NCBI RefSeq assembly: GCF_036320965.1
Contig: NC_092249.1
Span: 2,281,614-2,345,613, forward strand
Origin: Panulirus ornatus
Lineage: Eukaryota > Arthropoda > Malacostraca > Decapoda > Palinuridae
Length of the DNA: 64,000 nucleotides
Reading direction: 5' to 3'
The position numbers were made by a program, and so were the translations under genes. Of this stretch, positions 10,779 to 21,827 are shown in pieces (positions within the stretch are counted from its first letter, which is position 1; every line of letters begins with the position of its first letter). The notes beneath the pieces were generated by a model. That model did not search any database and was not told the origin of the DNA. It saw only the letters and a list, made by a program, of their open reading frames with translations.

Positions 10779-11373
10779 TAACAAGACCTGAACTCCCTGA
10801 AAGTGACTTCATCATCATCCTACACAATGTGTTAAGTACAGGAAATGAACAAGACTCGGGCGAAAGCCACGTAGTGACAGGTCAAAGTTCACACGGCTTC
10901 CGGATCACACACACACACACACACACAAACTGAAGCCAAACTTTAAGCATAGAAAGATCCAACTTCAACAGAGACACTGAAATCAACACAGTGTACATGA
11001 AGTAAGACTTGAATAAAAGTATATCTCATTTCTAAGGCAACATTTAACCCCGAGTCCCATTTTCTTTCCTGATTTATTATTCTCCTCACCCTCGCCCGGG
11101 ACGTGAGAATGTCAAAGGCATTCTACAATTCACACTTTCAATATATCTGACAAGTCAGGTTTATATGACGAAACACTAAAGTTAAGTTCTCCCACCTATT
11201 CGTGTTTCCCGCCTGAGCAAGGTAGCGTCGGGGGCGGAAGAATGAGTCTCCGGGACAGTAACAAGGCCCGCTTTGCCTCCTCCTTCCGTTCCCACTTTTG
11301 AAAGCAATAATACAGGAGGGGAGACGTCCCTGCTCTCCAAGCCACCACAGGAAAAAATCTAAACTCCCCTTCG
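10776..11373. other. Unique spacer
   Basis: Short CA tract at 10905-10927. No gene recognised. Confidence 0.5.
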
Positions 11374-11500
11374 CCCCGGTTATTCTCCCCATGACAAGCT
11401 ACCGTCTCCCCGGTTATTCTCCCCATGACAAGCTACCGTCTCCCCGGTTATTCTCCCCATGACAAGCTACCGTCTCCCCGGTTATTCTCCCCATGACAAA
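11374..11500 (+). repeat. 34-bp minisatellite, ~3.7 copies
   Basis: Units begin with CCCCGGTTATTCTCCCCATG at 11374, 11408, 11442 and 11476 with exact 34-bp spacing and almost no divergence, so the amplification is recent. Confidence 0.96.
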
Positions 11501-11599
11501 CTCCCGCGAAGCGCCGCGAGCGACGGACTGCCTGCGTTCGTCTGTTGTGACGTTACCCATGCCGCCATGGGTCAGTCTCGCCCAACACATGGGACGGCT

Positions 11600-11665
11600 C
11601 CTCTGCTAGGGAGGATGGTGGGACCCAGTTCGAATCCCGGTCATGCCTCACCATCAGGCAACGCA
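11600..11665 (+). repeat. tRNA-derived (SINE-like) fragment
   Basis: AGTTCGAATCC at 11628-11638 matches the Pol III B box in 10 of 11 positions, within a GGGACC...CCCGGTC context. No cloverleaf and no good A box, so it is not an intact tRNA. Confidence 0.4.
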
Positions 11666-11749
11666 TGGTGAACACATCTCATGGTGAGTGATGGTGTATC
11701 TCCAACCATGACTGCTGTTATGGGGGGGGTGAAGAGTGGCGTCAGGTGC

Positions 11750-11750
<1 letters not shown>

Positions 11751-11822
<72 letters not shown>
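11751..11822. repeat. (GT)n microsatellite
   Basis: Pure GT tract abutting the dispersed unit at 11823-11921. Confidence 0.97.
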
Positions 11823-11823
<1 letters not shown>

Positions 11824-11918
11824 TTGCTATTCATGTGCGCTGCGGGGAGAGAGTTTCACACTCGTGTAAACCCGTCTCGTTACCTTTTTATATATGTAGC
11901 ATTATCTTTACTCCCGCG

Positions 11919-11921
<3 letters not shown>
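11823..11921 (+). repeat. Dispersed ~95-bp unit sandwiched between (TG)n and (AC)n
   Basis: Reads ATTCATGTGCGCTGCGGGGA, GAGAGTTTCACACTCGTG, TATATATGTAGCATTATCTTTA. The same unit in the same orientation, again between (TG)n and (AC)n, lies at 48,936-49,026. Confidence 0.8.
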
Positions 11922-11968
<47 letters not shown>

Positions 11969-11989
11969 ATATATATACACCAGCCCAAG

Positions 11990-12034
<45 letters not shown>
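11922..12034. repeat. (CA)n and (GT)n pair
   Basis: CA at 11922-11965 and GT at 11992-12034 separated by ATATATACACCAGCCCAAGA; the pair could fold back. Confidence 0.97.
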
Positions 12035-12035
<1 letters not shown>

Positions 12036-12382
12036 GACTCCACAAGTTCCCTGGCAGAGCAAAACTCTACCTCAACTTGGTTTTCACTATCTTCTGAGGT
12101 TTAAGATAATAAACTTCCCACAATGCCCGATGGAATCTGTAGCATCTTAGTGCAAAATTCTCATCCCACGTCAACCCATAAAACCCCTGGTGGCAAAAGA
12201 CACAAACTAACTTTCTGTTATACCAGCGAGGGAACACCATCTCTAGGAGGTTTTCCAGTGTAATTCCGAACCTTAAAACGTCTGTTCAATCCGTTATCGA
12301 CTTGCCTGCCTTGCGAACAATACACTTCTCAAAAGGAGTCTGGGACCCATAAGAATAAAAAGTGTGGCTGTGTATATATATA

Positions 12383-12385
<3 letters not shown>
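12035..12385. other. Unique spacer
   Basis: No gene recognised. Confidence 0.5.

Positions 12386-12461
<76 letters not shown>
12386..12461. repeat. (CT)n microsatellite
   Basis: Uninterrupted CT tract of about 76 bp. Confidence 0.98.
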
Positions 12462-12463
<2 letters not shown>

Positions 12464-12559
12464 AGAAGCTTCGAGTCACACACTGTGAACGAGAGACATT
12501 TCGACAGTCACACTGATAGATATGAAGCCGAACTCACGGGTACATGACCTAGCCAAGCA

Positions 12560-12635
12560 TGTCAGTTAAAACTCTCGAACACGATAGTGCACCTCTTGGG
12601 TATGGAGGCCTGACCTTTGACCTTAGCCTTGCTCG
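12560..12635 (+). repeat. Decayed 21-bp repeat plus spacer module, locus D
   Basis: One diverged forward unit (CTCGAACACGATAGTGCACC) followed by CTGACCTTTGACCTTAG at about 12610-12626. No right arm; the next array starts immediately. Confidence 0.6.
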
Positions 12636-13146
12636 ACCTTACCTTACCTTACGTATACCTTATGATGGTTTGGGTGGTCTTCTACCCCCACAGCTGGGTC
12701 TGGCACCTTACCTTACCTTACGTATACCTTATGATGGTTTGGGTGGTCTTCTACCCCCACAGCTGGGGTCTGGGACCTTACCTTACCTTACGTATACCTT
12801 ACGATGGTTTGGGAGGTCTTCTAACCCCACAGCTGGGGTCTAGGACCTTACCTTACCTTACGTATACCTTACGATGGTTTGGGAGGCCTTCTACCCCCAC
12901 AACTGGGTGTCTGGAACCTTACCTTACCTTATGTATGCCTTACGATGGTTTGGGAGGTCTTCTACCCCCAGAGCTGGGGTCTGGCACCTTACCTTACCTT
13001 ACGTATACCTTACGATGGTTTGGGAGGTCTTCTACCCCCACAGCTGAGGTCTGACACCTTACCTTACCTTACGATGGTTTGGGAGGTCTTCTACCCCCAC
13101 AGCTGGGGTCTGGCACCTTACCATACCTTACGTATACCTTACGATG
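12636..13146 (+). repeat. 70-bp minisatellite, ~7.5 copies
   Basis: ACCTTACCTTACCTTACG anchors at 12636, 12705, 12775, 12845, 12916, 12986, 13056 and 13115. The unit also holds GATGGTTTGGG(A/T)GGTCTTCTA and CCCCACAGCTGGGGTCTGG. The eighth copy lacks 11 bp. The YLTLRIPYDGLGGLL frames are repeat translations; 70 is not divisible by 3, so the frame shifts every copy. Confidence 0.97.
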
Positions 13147-13507
13147 TAGGGAAATAAGGGCGAACAGGTCACTGTAATAACACTAATACTTTACCCCTAT
13201 GCACCTACAGCAGATATAACCATTCCCGGAGGCCATCTCTCATGGAACGTGGGTTAATTACTATTCACCGTCAGTAACCGTCAGGGCGTCACGTGATACA
13301 GTCCAGGACACACCAGCGTCTGGCTCTCTCTATATACACACACACTGCTATGTGAGTGGCTTAGCCAGGGGCCATTAAGGAATCACTCCCCATTAGCACT
13401 CAACACCAAGCTGTTCTAGCCTCAATCAACCACGGAGACAGAACCACAGGGTAATATTGTCCTCCTCCTCCTTCTTACCTCACAAACCACTAACGCTGTT
13501 CGTACAA
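13147..13507. other. Unique spacer
   Basis: No gene recognised. Confidence 0.5.
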
Positions 13508-13712
13508 ACACACAAACCATTCTAACACGCACCAACCACCACTCCATAAACCATGCCATATCTAACACACACAAACCATAGCCCCACAAACCATGCCACA
13601 CCCAACACGCACCAACCATCGCCCCACAAACCATGCCACACCCAACACGCACCAACCATCGCCCTACAAACCATGCCACATCTAACAAGCACAAACCATC
13701 GCCCCACAAATC
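13508..13712 (+). repeat. 42-bp minisatellite, ~5 copies
   Basis: The unit includes CACAAACCATGCCACACCCA and ACACGCACCAACCATCGCCC. The array is in phase with a 114-codon minus-strand frame (MVCGAMVGACWVWHG), which I treat as a repeat product. Confidence 0.93.
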
Positions 13713-13793
13713 ACGTCCAGTAACCGTACAATACAGAGTACTGGTCGTATGGACAACATTAAACATCCTGCTACAGCTCTTGTGATTAAAATC

Positions 13794-13875
13794 ACGACGG
13801 TACGACCCTAGACCAGGACGGTAAAGAGCCCTAGGGTACGATGGCGTAACCTTTGACCTGACCTTTAAAGGTCAC
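13794..13875 (+). repeat. 21-bp foldback-type repeat, locus E, with perfect central palindrome
   Basis: One good and two decayed forward units, then CCTTTGACC and the 16-bp perfect palindrome TGACCTTTAAAGGTCA at 13859-13874. A CA tract follows directly where a right arm would be. Confidence 0.85.
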
Positions 13876-14179
13876 ACACACACACACACACACACACTAG
13901 CACACCCATGGCCGAAGTGATCCAACGCCCAATATTGTGGAGCCAGGTACTCGGCCACCTCAAGTGAAGGTCATTCACAAACCTTGACACAGTGACTTCT
14001 CCGACATGATAAAGGTCAGACCACGACTACCTGTTGTTACCTGCACACCGTGCCACCTCCTCACTCAGCTGCTGATACAACCATCTGTTCATCCCAACGG
14101 CGGCACTTAGATAACACCACCTGTTCATCCCAATGGCACTCAAATAGCCAGTATCGTCTGTTCTTCTGAACAACACACG

Positions 14180-14510
14180 TTATTGACCATCAGGTCTCCT
14201 GCTATCTATCCTCCAACAGATAACTTCCGTTATGGACTATTAGGTCTCCTGTTGTCTCTCCTCCAACAGTTAACCTCGTCATAGACCATCAGGTCTTCTG
14301 TTATCTGTCCTTCCCATGCACTGTCCTCCAGCAGATAACCTCGTCATAGACCATCAGGTCTTCTGTTATCTGTCCTTCCCATGTACTGTCCTCCAACTGT
14401 TAACCTCGCCATAGACCATCAGGTCTTCTGTTATCTGTCCTTCCCATGCATTGTCCTCCAGCAGATGACCTCGTCATAGACCATCAGGTCTGTCCTTCCC
14501 ATATACTCTA
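14180..14510 (+). repeat. ~65-bp minisatellite, 5-6 copies
   Basis: TAGACCATCAGGTCTTCTGTTA-type anchors recur near 14188, 14235, 14286, 14350, 14414 and 14480, with CTGTCCTTCCCATG and CTCCA(G/A)CAG blocks. The first two copies are shorter (about 50 bp). Confidence 0.9.
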
Positions 14511-15659
14511 GTGATAGCGCAACTATTCCGCTTTTTTGCCCATGTCTTAAATTTTCATATTTCCAGTGGGCAACATACTGGGCTAAAGCAATTTTACCCT
14601 CTGTCCTCGACTCACTTCCCTGCTGAACCTAATTAAAAAAATCTCTTGTGTGTTTAGACACACAAAGGCAAGCCAAATGCTTTCAGAGGCACAACGTCCA
14701 CACTCAACCAGGCCTCGCTCATATCACTATAACCTCCTTACATCAAACTACCTTTTGTGTTCATTTATAAAGCTAATCACATTAAATAACTGCACTCCAG
14801 ACTCTTACCCTGTGTTTATCGAATGTAAACACAGAAAACACATTATCCTCCCCTAAACAGAACAGTGTATCCTTACACAATCAGTATGAGAACACTTGAT
14901 ATTCTTGCATATCTATTCAGTACTATCTACCATGGTCTATCCAAGCTCCATTTCGCCTCTCGAAAGACACAATCATTTCCCTCTACGTCTCAACAGCTCA
15001 ACATCTTGCTATATTTCTTCATTACCCTCATAATCAACAACCCTAAGAAAACATATCTTAAATATCTTCTCCCACATAAGAAATTTTTTTTTATTCATTC
15101 ATGACCACGTATGATCTATTCACGGTTCGCTAAAGACTTCCACACACAAACGCTCCACAAATCACAAAGATCTGGAGGAGGAAACTTGACCCATCTGGTA
15201 AAACGAGGGACAGTTCTCCAAGTTTGAATGATTTATTCTCTTGTTCGCATGTGAATTTAAAAATAAAAAAAAAAAGTTTTTGACTCTCTTTAATGCCTCT
15301 CCATACTCTCCAATCACCAAGTAAACCCCCTAATGACCTGATTGGCAATTTAGAATACCAATATCACCACATCGTCCAAGATCAAAACAATATAATCTTT
15401 AACGTCATCCCCCAAAAAAAATGTAAAAGAAAAGATTGCTCGCCAAATCACGGGTCAATTCTCGCACGTCGCAAATCCTGCATTGGCCAATTAATCTCCC
15501 GCAAATTCGATCAAACTACTACAGTATGCAATATCTCGAACGACACACAAAACACTCTAATTAGCTAATTATGCACCGGCTGCATTATCGATGTTGACTT
15601 CCTCATTAGCTTAATCAACTGGCTCAGTCTTCATTAGCCAGTCGCCCATATTCGGCTCA
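14511..15659. other. About 1.1 kb AT-rich sequence without recognised gene
   Basis: Open frames of 60-90 codons occur on both strands with no domain or splice support. Confidence 0.5.
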
Positions 15660-15780
15660 CCCTTCCACTTCTCCCTCCCTCTCTCTCTCTCTCCCTCCCT
15701 CCCTCCCTCCCTCTCTCTCCCTCTCCCTCCCTCCCTCTCTCTCCCTCCCTCCCTCTCCCTCAACAGACCCTCCCCTTCGA
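15660..15780. repeat. (CCCT)n/(CT)n pyrimidine tract
   Basis: CTCCCTCC and CTCTCTCC blocks alternate. Confidence 0.9.
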
Positions 15781-16004
15781 CCCATTAACCACCCAACCCA
15801 CCGCCCCTCCAACCCCAACCCTACCTGAGTTCTAGCCACCTCTTCCTCGGCTCTGCGATTACAATTAGAAACTGAACCTCAGCGGCTTTTGGAACAAATT
15901 CCAATTAATACATTCGCACAGCAACGCACTTTGCCAACCCTTTGGCGAAAAATATGAGGGGAATTCATTCATGCATATCATTAGTCTCATTTCCCAGTGG
16001 TAAA

Positions 16005-16007
<3 letters not shown>

Positions 16008-16052
<45 letters not shown>
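16008..16052. repeat. (CT)n-(CA)n compound microsatellite
   Basis: CT to 16044 then a short CA run. Confidence 0.95.
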
Positions 16053-16053
<1 letters not shown>

Positions 16054-16146
16054 AACCGTCCATTATCATCATTAATACTATCATAACCCACAAACAAACA
16101 TCGAACACACATGAAATAAAAAGAGGTTGCACAACCCGTTCACATG

Positions 16147-16151
<5 letters not shown>

Positions 16152-16234
<83 letters not shown>
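16152..16234. repeat. (TA)n microsatellite
   Basis: Pure TA tract, left flank of the element at 16235-16360. Confidence 0.98.
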
Positions 16235-16237
<3 letters not shown>

Positions 16238-16345
16238 TTCCAAAAGAAGGAACAGAGAAGGGAGTCAGGTGAGGATATTCCCTCTAAGGCCCAGTTCTCT
16301 GTTCTTAACGCTACCTCGCTAACGCGGGAAATGGCAAATAGTATG

Positions 16346-16360
<15 letters not shown>
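16235..16360 (+). mobile_element. Short dispersed element with A tail, between two (TA)n tracts
   Basis: AGAAGGAACAGAGAAGGGAG ... GGCCCAGTTCTCTGTTCTTA, then the core CGCTACCTCGCTAACGCGGG, AAATGGCAAATAGTATG and an A15 tail passing into (TA)n. The core also occurs at 35,344, 52,250 and (reverse) 38,100, and a close copy of the core-to-tail part lies reversed at about 55,545-55,583. It looks like a non-autonomous retroposon (inference from the A tail); no Pol III boxes seen. Confidence 0.75.

Positions 16361-16424
<64 letters not shown>
16361..16424. repeat. (TA)n microsatellite
   Basis: TA tract following the A tail. Confidence 0.98.
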
Positions 16425-16634
16425 AGGGTGAATGCACTGCAAGGCTCCAATAGAAGGGAATACAACATCTCGACAACCCCTTCGCCCACACAGACACGTT
16501 ATTCATGAAGTGCTGGCTCGACCCCGAAATATGTTTCCACTCCCAACTTTGGGCTATGATGAAACCCTCCACCCCCTCCACTCCTCCACTCCCGGATCGA
16601 AAAGGAACACATCTCTTCCCCCCCACAACCTTGA

Positions 16635-16637
<3 letters not shown>

Positions 16638-16698
<61 letters not shown>
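16638..16698. repeat. (CT)n microsatellite
   Basis: Uninterrupted CT tract. Confidence 0.98.
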
Positions 16699-16702
<4 letters not shown>

Positions 16703-17029
16703 CACACCTTCCTAAAAAAAAACACACACACAAAAAAAAAAAAGAGAGGGGCAGAGTGTATATTGCTGGCGTCTTTTCACAACTTTGGGGGCGAATTCGC
16801 AGCGGAGACTCCACGTCCTCGAAAACTTTTTCGCACAACACAATTGGGTTCGCGTGTCTGAACTTCTCGACTTAAACGTTACACCATCCTTACGTGTGTA
16901 GGAATACCCTCGAGCTCGGAGGATCTACATATATCACTTCACATATGAGGATCTAATGATCATTATTTACACCACCACACATATGACCTGGATTCTCACA
17001 CATTTATTGTCACTAAAGCTAACTTCCCA
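16699..17029. other. Unique spacer
   Basis: No gene recognised. Confidence 0.5.
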
Positions 17030-17168
17030 GCTATCTTATATATAGCTTCGTCTCTTTGATGTATATCAACTGACTTATATTTCTCTCTTGTGTCTCCCCT
17101 GATGATGTGATTATTACACGAAAGTGCACTTGGGAACTTATAGTGTTTCATTTTCCCCGTGGACTCAT

Positions 17169-17171
<3 letters not shown>
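17030..17171 (+). repeat. Dispersed repeat ending at a (TA)n tract
   Basis: Contains GATGTATATCAACTGAC, TCTCTCTTGTGTCTCCCCTG, GTGATTATTACACGAAAGTG and CCCCGTGGACTCATAGG immediately before (TA)n. The last 67 bp recur in reverse orientation at 42,554-42,619, again next to (TA)n. No coding capacity; family unknown to me. Confidence 0.8.

Positions 17172-17240
<69 letters not shown>
17172..17240. repeat. (TA)n microsatellite
   Basis: Pure TA tract. Confidence 0.98.
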
Positions 17241-17245
<5 letters not shown>

Positions 17246-17546
17246 GTCACATGAGATTTAAAAAAACATTTATCATAACGCAACAGGTGAATGTTATAAC
17301 CAGGGCACACGCTGGGGAGGGGGGGGGGGGGTGACAGAGGTCTGCGCTGCACAAAGTACCAAGGAATTTGCTTCTTGACGGTCTTCCAAGAGGAGAGGAA
17401 ACTGACCCAAAGGCCCCGCACGGACCCCTCGCGGACCCGACAGTGATTTCCCAGTGGAACAACACAGGCCCCCCACCCAACCAGACTACTTCATCTGGGG
17501 GTCTACCTTACTCCTGTGGGTAATTTAAGACAAACACTGACGACAT

Positions 17547-17548
17547 AG

Positions 17549-17635
<87 letters not shown>
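17547..17635. repeat. (GATA)n-(GA)n compound microsatellite
   Basis: GATA units to about 17580 passing into GA. Confidence 0.97.
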
Positions 17636-17638
<3 letters not shown>

Positions 17639-17898
17639 CTCTTCCACCTCAGGTGAGGATAGAGACTTCTCTTCCACCTTTTCCAGTGTCTTCATTGCCG
17701 CAAATACTCTTGTCTCAAAATCTAGCTACGCCATCCCACATCAAGCTTATCATAAGGCTTATTAGAGTGGACGCGGACCTCCACTCTAAGCTGGAGCGAC
17801 GCTTAAGCTTCTGGCTCGATACAAATGATCTGTGATATTCTTGAGAAAACACGTAAGTCTTGTAAAACTTCCTTTTGGCAAGATGTGTCGAGGAGGGT

Positions 17899-18245
17899 AT
17901 ACGACCCTTGAGTACGAGGGTACGACGCCTTGAGTACGACAGAACGACCCTTAAGAACGATGGTTTCCACAAAGCAGGGGGGAACGACCCCTGAGTGCAA
18001 TGGTACGACCCCCTGAGTGCAGGGGACCGGGTACGACCCCTGAGTGCAGTGGTACGACCCCTAGGGCACGAAGGAACGACCCATGATTACGACGGTATAC
18101 GACCCATGAACACAAAACGCATGACTCTGAAGTACAACCCAGCGACCTTTACCGTGACCTCAAACGAGCCAGGTCAACAGGACAAGTCATCATACCTAAG
18201 GGTCGTACCGTCGGCCTCAAGGGTCGTACCATCGCATTTACGTAC
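17899..18245. repeat. 21-bp foldback-type element, symmetric locus F
   Basis: Left arm 17899-18118 has about ten diverged forward units (GGTACGACCCCTGAGTGCA and similar). The spacer at about 18146-18182 carries CGACCTTTACCGTGACC and GCCAGGTCAACAGG. Right arm 18198-18240 has two reverse units (GGGTCGTACCGTCGGCCTCA, GGGTCGTACCATCG). Confidence 0.85.
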
Positions 18246-19261
18246 GGGAAGTACGATGAGTCGGCGCGTTTCGTACACGAATTCATATCAGGTTACGCCA
18301 TGCAGTTCTGGAGGGGAGGGGGGGTAGGGGTAGTTTCACCAGCACCTAATATTGAATATCAGGTTAAATGGTAGTTAACGGACTAGCCAACTGGTCAGAT
18401 CTAATGCACGGCTGCGGACATCAATTGAGAGAGATCAAAGGGATGGTGTCCAAAGTCCTACAATGTCAGTAAAGGAACAAAAAAATTAAAATTTTGTTGC
18501 TGACACTACAGTCATGGAACAGTGACTAATTAACAGCATTTTTCTTCACTACATCACTCAAGCGTACGCTAATAGTTGAAATCATTCTCAACATACAAAT
18601 CAGTTACTACTACTACTACTATTATTATCACTACTACTACTACTACTACTGCTACTACTACTACTATTACCACCATTATTACTGTCTTTTACACCAAGAC
18701 GAACAGTTTTGCACAATCAAACCATTATGCAATATGATTATCTTTACTTAAATAACTACAAAAATTTGTATCAAAGTTAATAATCATCTTAAACCCTTAT
18801 GATATTATGACTAAACTACTAAATTACTGTCATAATTGTTAGAATATTTACTGCGCTTTTCTCAAATCATCATATCCAATTTAAAAAAGGACTCGCCAAT
18901 GGTTCCCACCACCATTCCTACCCTCCCTCGCCAAGTGGAGGAGAGAAGTGCACAACCCACGCACCGTGTTCCTTATCACAATGGCGGGTGTCGGCTTCCA
19001 CCACCCGCCCAGGCTTCCACTAACTTCTCTGCTACCGTGGCTCGACCTCCGCCTTCCAAACTCTTGCCCCGAACCGATAAGAAGCATTCACTTCGAACGA
19101 GATCCCATATATTCTCCAAGATACAAGCGCCAGGCAGCTTGTAGGCTCACACAGCAAGCAAGCATTGTGCACACACACACACACACACAAAGCATCAAAC
19201 GTCCTCACGGTGAACTGTTCGACTCCTCACTGTTCTGTTTACTCCCGAGACACGGCTGGAG
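18246..19261. other. Mostly unique sequence with an (ACT)n patch
   Basis: (ACT/ATT)n at 18604-18680. The 102-codon plus-strand frame ending at 19144 is open in a locally GC-rich stretch (18,900-19,140) but shows no domain and no clear start or splice context. Confidence 0.45.
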
Positions 19262-19590
19262 ATATCCGAACGAAACGGTTCGATACGGTCGAACTAGAGG
19301 GTTCGAGATATTCGAACAGGACGTAGGGTAAGATGAGGTTCGAATGGAACGGGTTCGAGATGTTTAAGAATGAAGCGCGCGATGACGCCCGACGAACGAA
19401 ACGGGTTCGACATGTTCCAGTGAAACGCTTCGATCCATACCTTCGAATGAAACAGGGATCGAGATGTTCGAATGAGACCGAGCTCAGACGTACGATTGAA
19501 GAGGCTTGTTGCGGTGATATTCGAATGCATCACGTTCGAAGTCTTTGAATGAAACAGGTTCGGGATATTCGAAAGAAGGAGGGTTCATAA
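19262..19590 (+). repeat. Degenerate ~50-bp tandem repeat built on GGTTCGAGATGTTCGAATG
   Basis: GTTCGAGAT(A/G)TT(C/T) variants occur near 19300, 19350, 19404, 19457, 19532 and 19560, each preceded by GAATG(A/G)AAC(G/A)GG. Copies are heavily diverged, so the array is old. Confidence 0.8.
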
Positions 19591-20042
19591 AAATGAGAAA
19601 CCAAACTCTCTCGGCAACGAGAAAACTTGTTCTAGTAACTCCACAGCGTCGGGCGGGATGCAAAGCAATAGTTACAAGTTGCGTTCTAAAATTTGACCCC
19701 AGCGCGTGTGTGTTGCACAGTCTCCCAACACACCAGAAACACCATTAAACTACAAACTCATAAGACTCTTACCATGACTGACAACTCAATTCTCTTATTC
19801 AACCTTCACTTACCCCTTTCATTTATCATATATAAAAAAAACAATCCAGTTATTTCAATATACTTGATCACAACACCATCAGAAATCCTTTTTAAAGAAA
19901 CGCTCAGAAAACTTGTAATCTGGCGTGCCACAGACTGTAGACCAATTCAGATCTAATGGTTTATAAACCCACGAAAAAAAACGCACACACCTTTGGGGTC
20001 TGCCAAACCAACCCTACCCCCCCCCCCTCCCACGCCACCGTT
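19591..20042. other. Unique spacer
   Basis: No gene recognised. Confidence 0.5.
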
Positions 20043-20270
20043 ACATATGGAACCCCCCCCCCCATCCTCTCCACACCCCCCTACATATGGAACACCCCCC
20101 CATCCTCTCCACACCCCCCTACATATGGAACCCCCTCCCATCATCTCCACACCCCCCTACATATGGAACCCCCTCCCATCATCTCCACACCCCCCTACAT
20201 ATGGAACCCCCTCCCATCATCTCCACACCCCCTACATATGGAACACCCCCCCATCATCTCCACATCCCCT
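20043..20270 (+). repeat. 38-bp minisatellite, ~6 copies
   Basis: The unit contains ACATATGGAACCCCCTCCCA and TC(A/C)TCTCCACACCCCCCT. Starts fall near 20045, 20085, 20123, 20161 and 20199. The proline/histidine-rich frames across it are repeat products. Confidence 0.96.
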
Positions 20271-20476
20271 ACCCCCCCTTGCCTCACAGCCCATGGGGGA
20301 AGCGCAGGACATTTTTTATGACGTCTAGGTTGAGGAGTGAGAAAAATGAGGACCACTTGGCCAGGTCGGTATTCAATGAGGAATAAGGAGGTGGGGGAAA
20401 CCAAGACGAAGATTGGTAGCCATAAGAGCGACGGTAACGTTAAGAAGGAATGGGAAATAAACAAGGAATAACAGAG

Positions 20477-20479
<3 letters not shown>

Positions 20480-20541
<62 letters not shown>

Positions 20542-20572
20542 GTCACATCTTCAACAAGAAAGATGTGATAAA

Positions 20573-20639
<67 letters not shown>
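20480..20639. repeat. (CA)n and (TA)n microsatellites
   Basis: CA at 20480-20541 and TA at 20576-20639. Confidence 0.98.
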
Positions 20640-20644
<5 letters not shown>

Positions 20645-20721
20645 GCACACTAGCCTAGACGTGCTATTTAAATCTAGGACGATGACCTCACACAACCTAA
20701 GACACATGGAGTAGGGAGCTT

Positions 20722-20723
<2 letters not shown>

Positions 20724-20801
<78 letters not shown>
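20724..20801. repeat. (TA)n microsatellite
   Basis: TA tract with one phase slip near 20777. Confidence 0.98.
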
Positions 20802-21051
20802 TCCACAAAAGCTGAGAATATTCTCATATTTTACCATGAGGAACTTGCGCGGGGTGGGTGGGGGTGGGGGGGAGGGTGGAGGGACACAAGCGTTTTGAGA
20901 AATATTTCAGAAGGGGGGAGTGGGAGTGTGGGGGGGGCGGGGCTGGTGGTGGTCCGTCCCGACGACACTTGAGGAAGGTCCTGGCACAGTGCCAAGCAGT
21001 GCCAGGAGATGAGGACGTGGACGGGGGCAGTGCCAGAGATTACGAGGAAAG

Positions 21052-21083
<32 letters not shown>

Positions 21084-21225
21084 GCACCCGTTCTCGCCCC
21101 CCGCCCCCACTTATTGACTTCCACCCTACCTACCCACCCACTTATTGACTTCCACCCTACCTACCCACCCACTTATTGACTTCCACCCTACCCACCCACC
21201 CCTACTATTGACTTCAACTAAGCCT
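21052..21225. repeat. (CA)n tract and ~31-bp minisatellite
   Basis: CA at 21052-21080. Then three to four copies of TTATTGACTTCCACCCTACC(T/C)ACCCACCC from about 21110. Confidence 0.93.
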
Positions 21226-21255
21226 TCTGCCAGCCATCAATGCTTTCCTCCGCTC

Positions 21256-21399
21256 GCCCTGACCGTGACGCATTCACAGGCCGTCCAGGGTCGAGTGCAT
21301 AGGTTCGAATCCTGGTTGGGGCAGTCGGTCCACAGTCAACCCAGCTGTTCATCCACTCCAAGAGTTGGTCGATAAAATGGGTACCTGGCTCTGGCTAGA

Positions 21400-21400
<1 letters not shown>
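21256..21400 (+). mobile_element. tRNA-derived SINE-like element, copy 1
   Basis: GGTTCGAATCC at 21302-21312 is a perfect Pol III B box. Downstream are GGTCCACAGTCAACCCAGCT, GTTCATCC and GATAAAATGGGTACCTGGCT, ending at a (TA)n tail. The same body occurs reversed at 25,202-25,312 and in diverged reversed form at 52,322-52,400. The A box is weak. Confidence 0.8.

Positions 21401-21479
<79 letters not shown>
21400..21479. repeat. (TA)n microsatellite
   Basis: TA tract with one ACA interruption, directly behind the SINE-like element. Confidence 0.98.
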
Positions 21480-21483
<4 letters not shown>

Positions 21484-21726
21484 ATGGGATGGCCTTGATC
21501 AGGGCCTCAGCTACCCTTGCCGTCTCAGCTAACATATGGAAAAAAAATGTTCAGAACCCGCCAAGTGCCACCACAGAGGACGTATGTCTCCTCCCACCTC
21601 AGGAAAATGTTTCCCGCCTCCATTCTTAGCACCCGTGGCCTTCATCATACTCGTCAGTCACCACGATAAAGGCGCGGGAACTCGCGGACCAACAGGGAGA
21701 AAGAAGGTTCCATCAGGCTCGCGTAC

Positions 21727-21750
21727 TGTGTGTGTGTGTGTGTGTGTGTT

Positions 21751-21827
<77 letters not shown>

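Noticed and set aside
11600..11665. tRNA gene suggested by AGTTCGAATCCCGG
   Set aside because: No acceptor stem, anticodon arm or A box could be paired; better explained as a SINE-like fragment.
18836..19144. 102-codon plus-strand frame in a GC-richer patch
   Set aside because: No recognisable motif, and the opposite strand is open over 68 codons as well.
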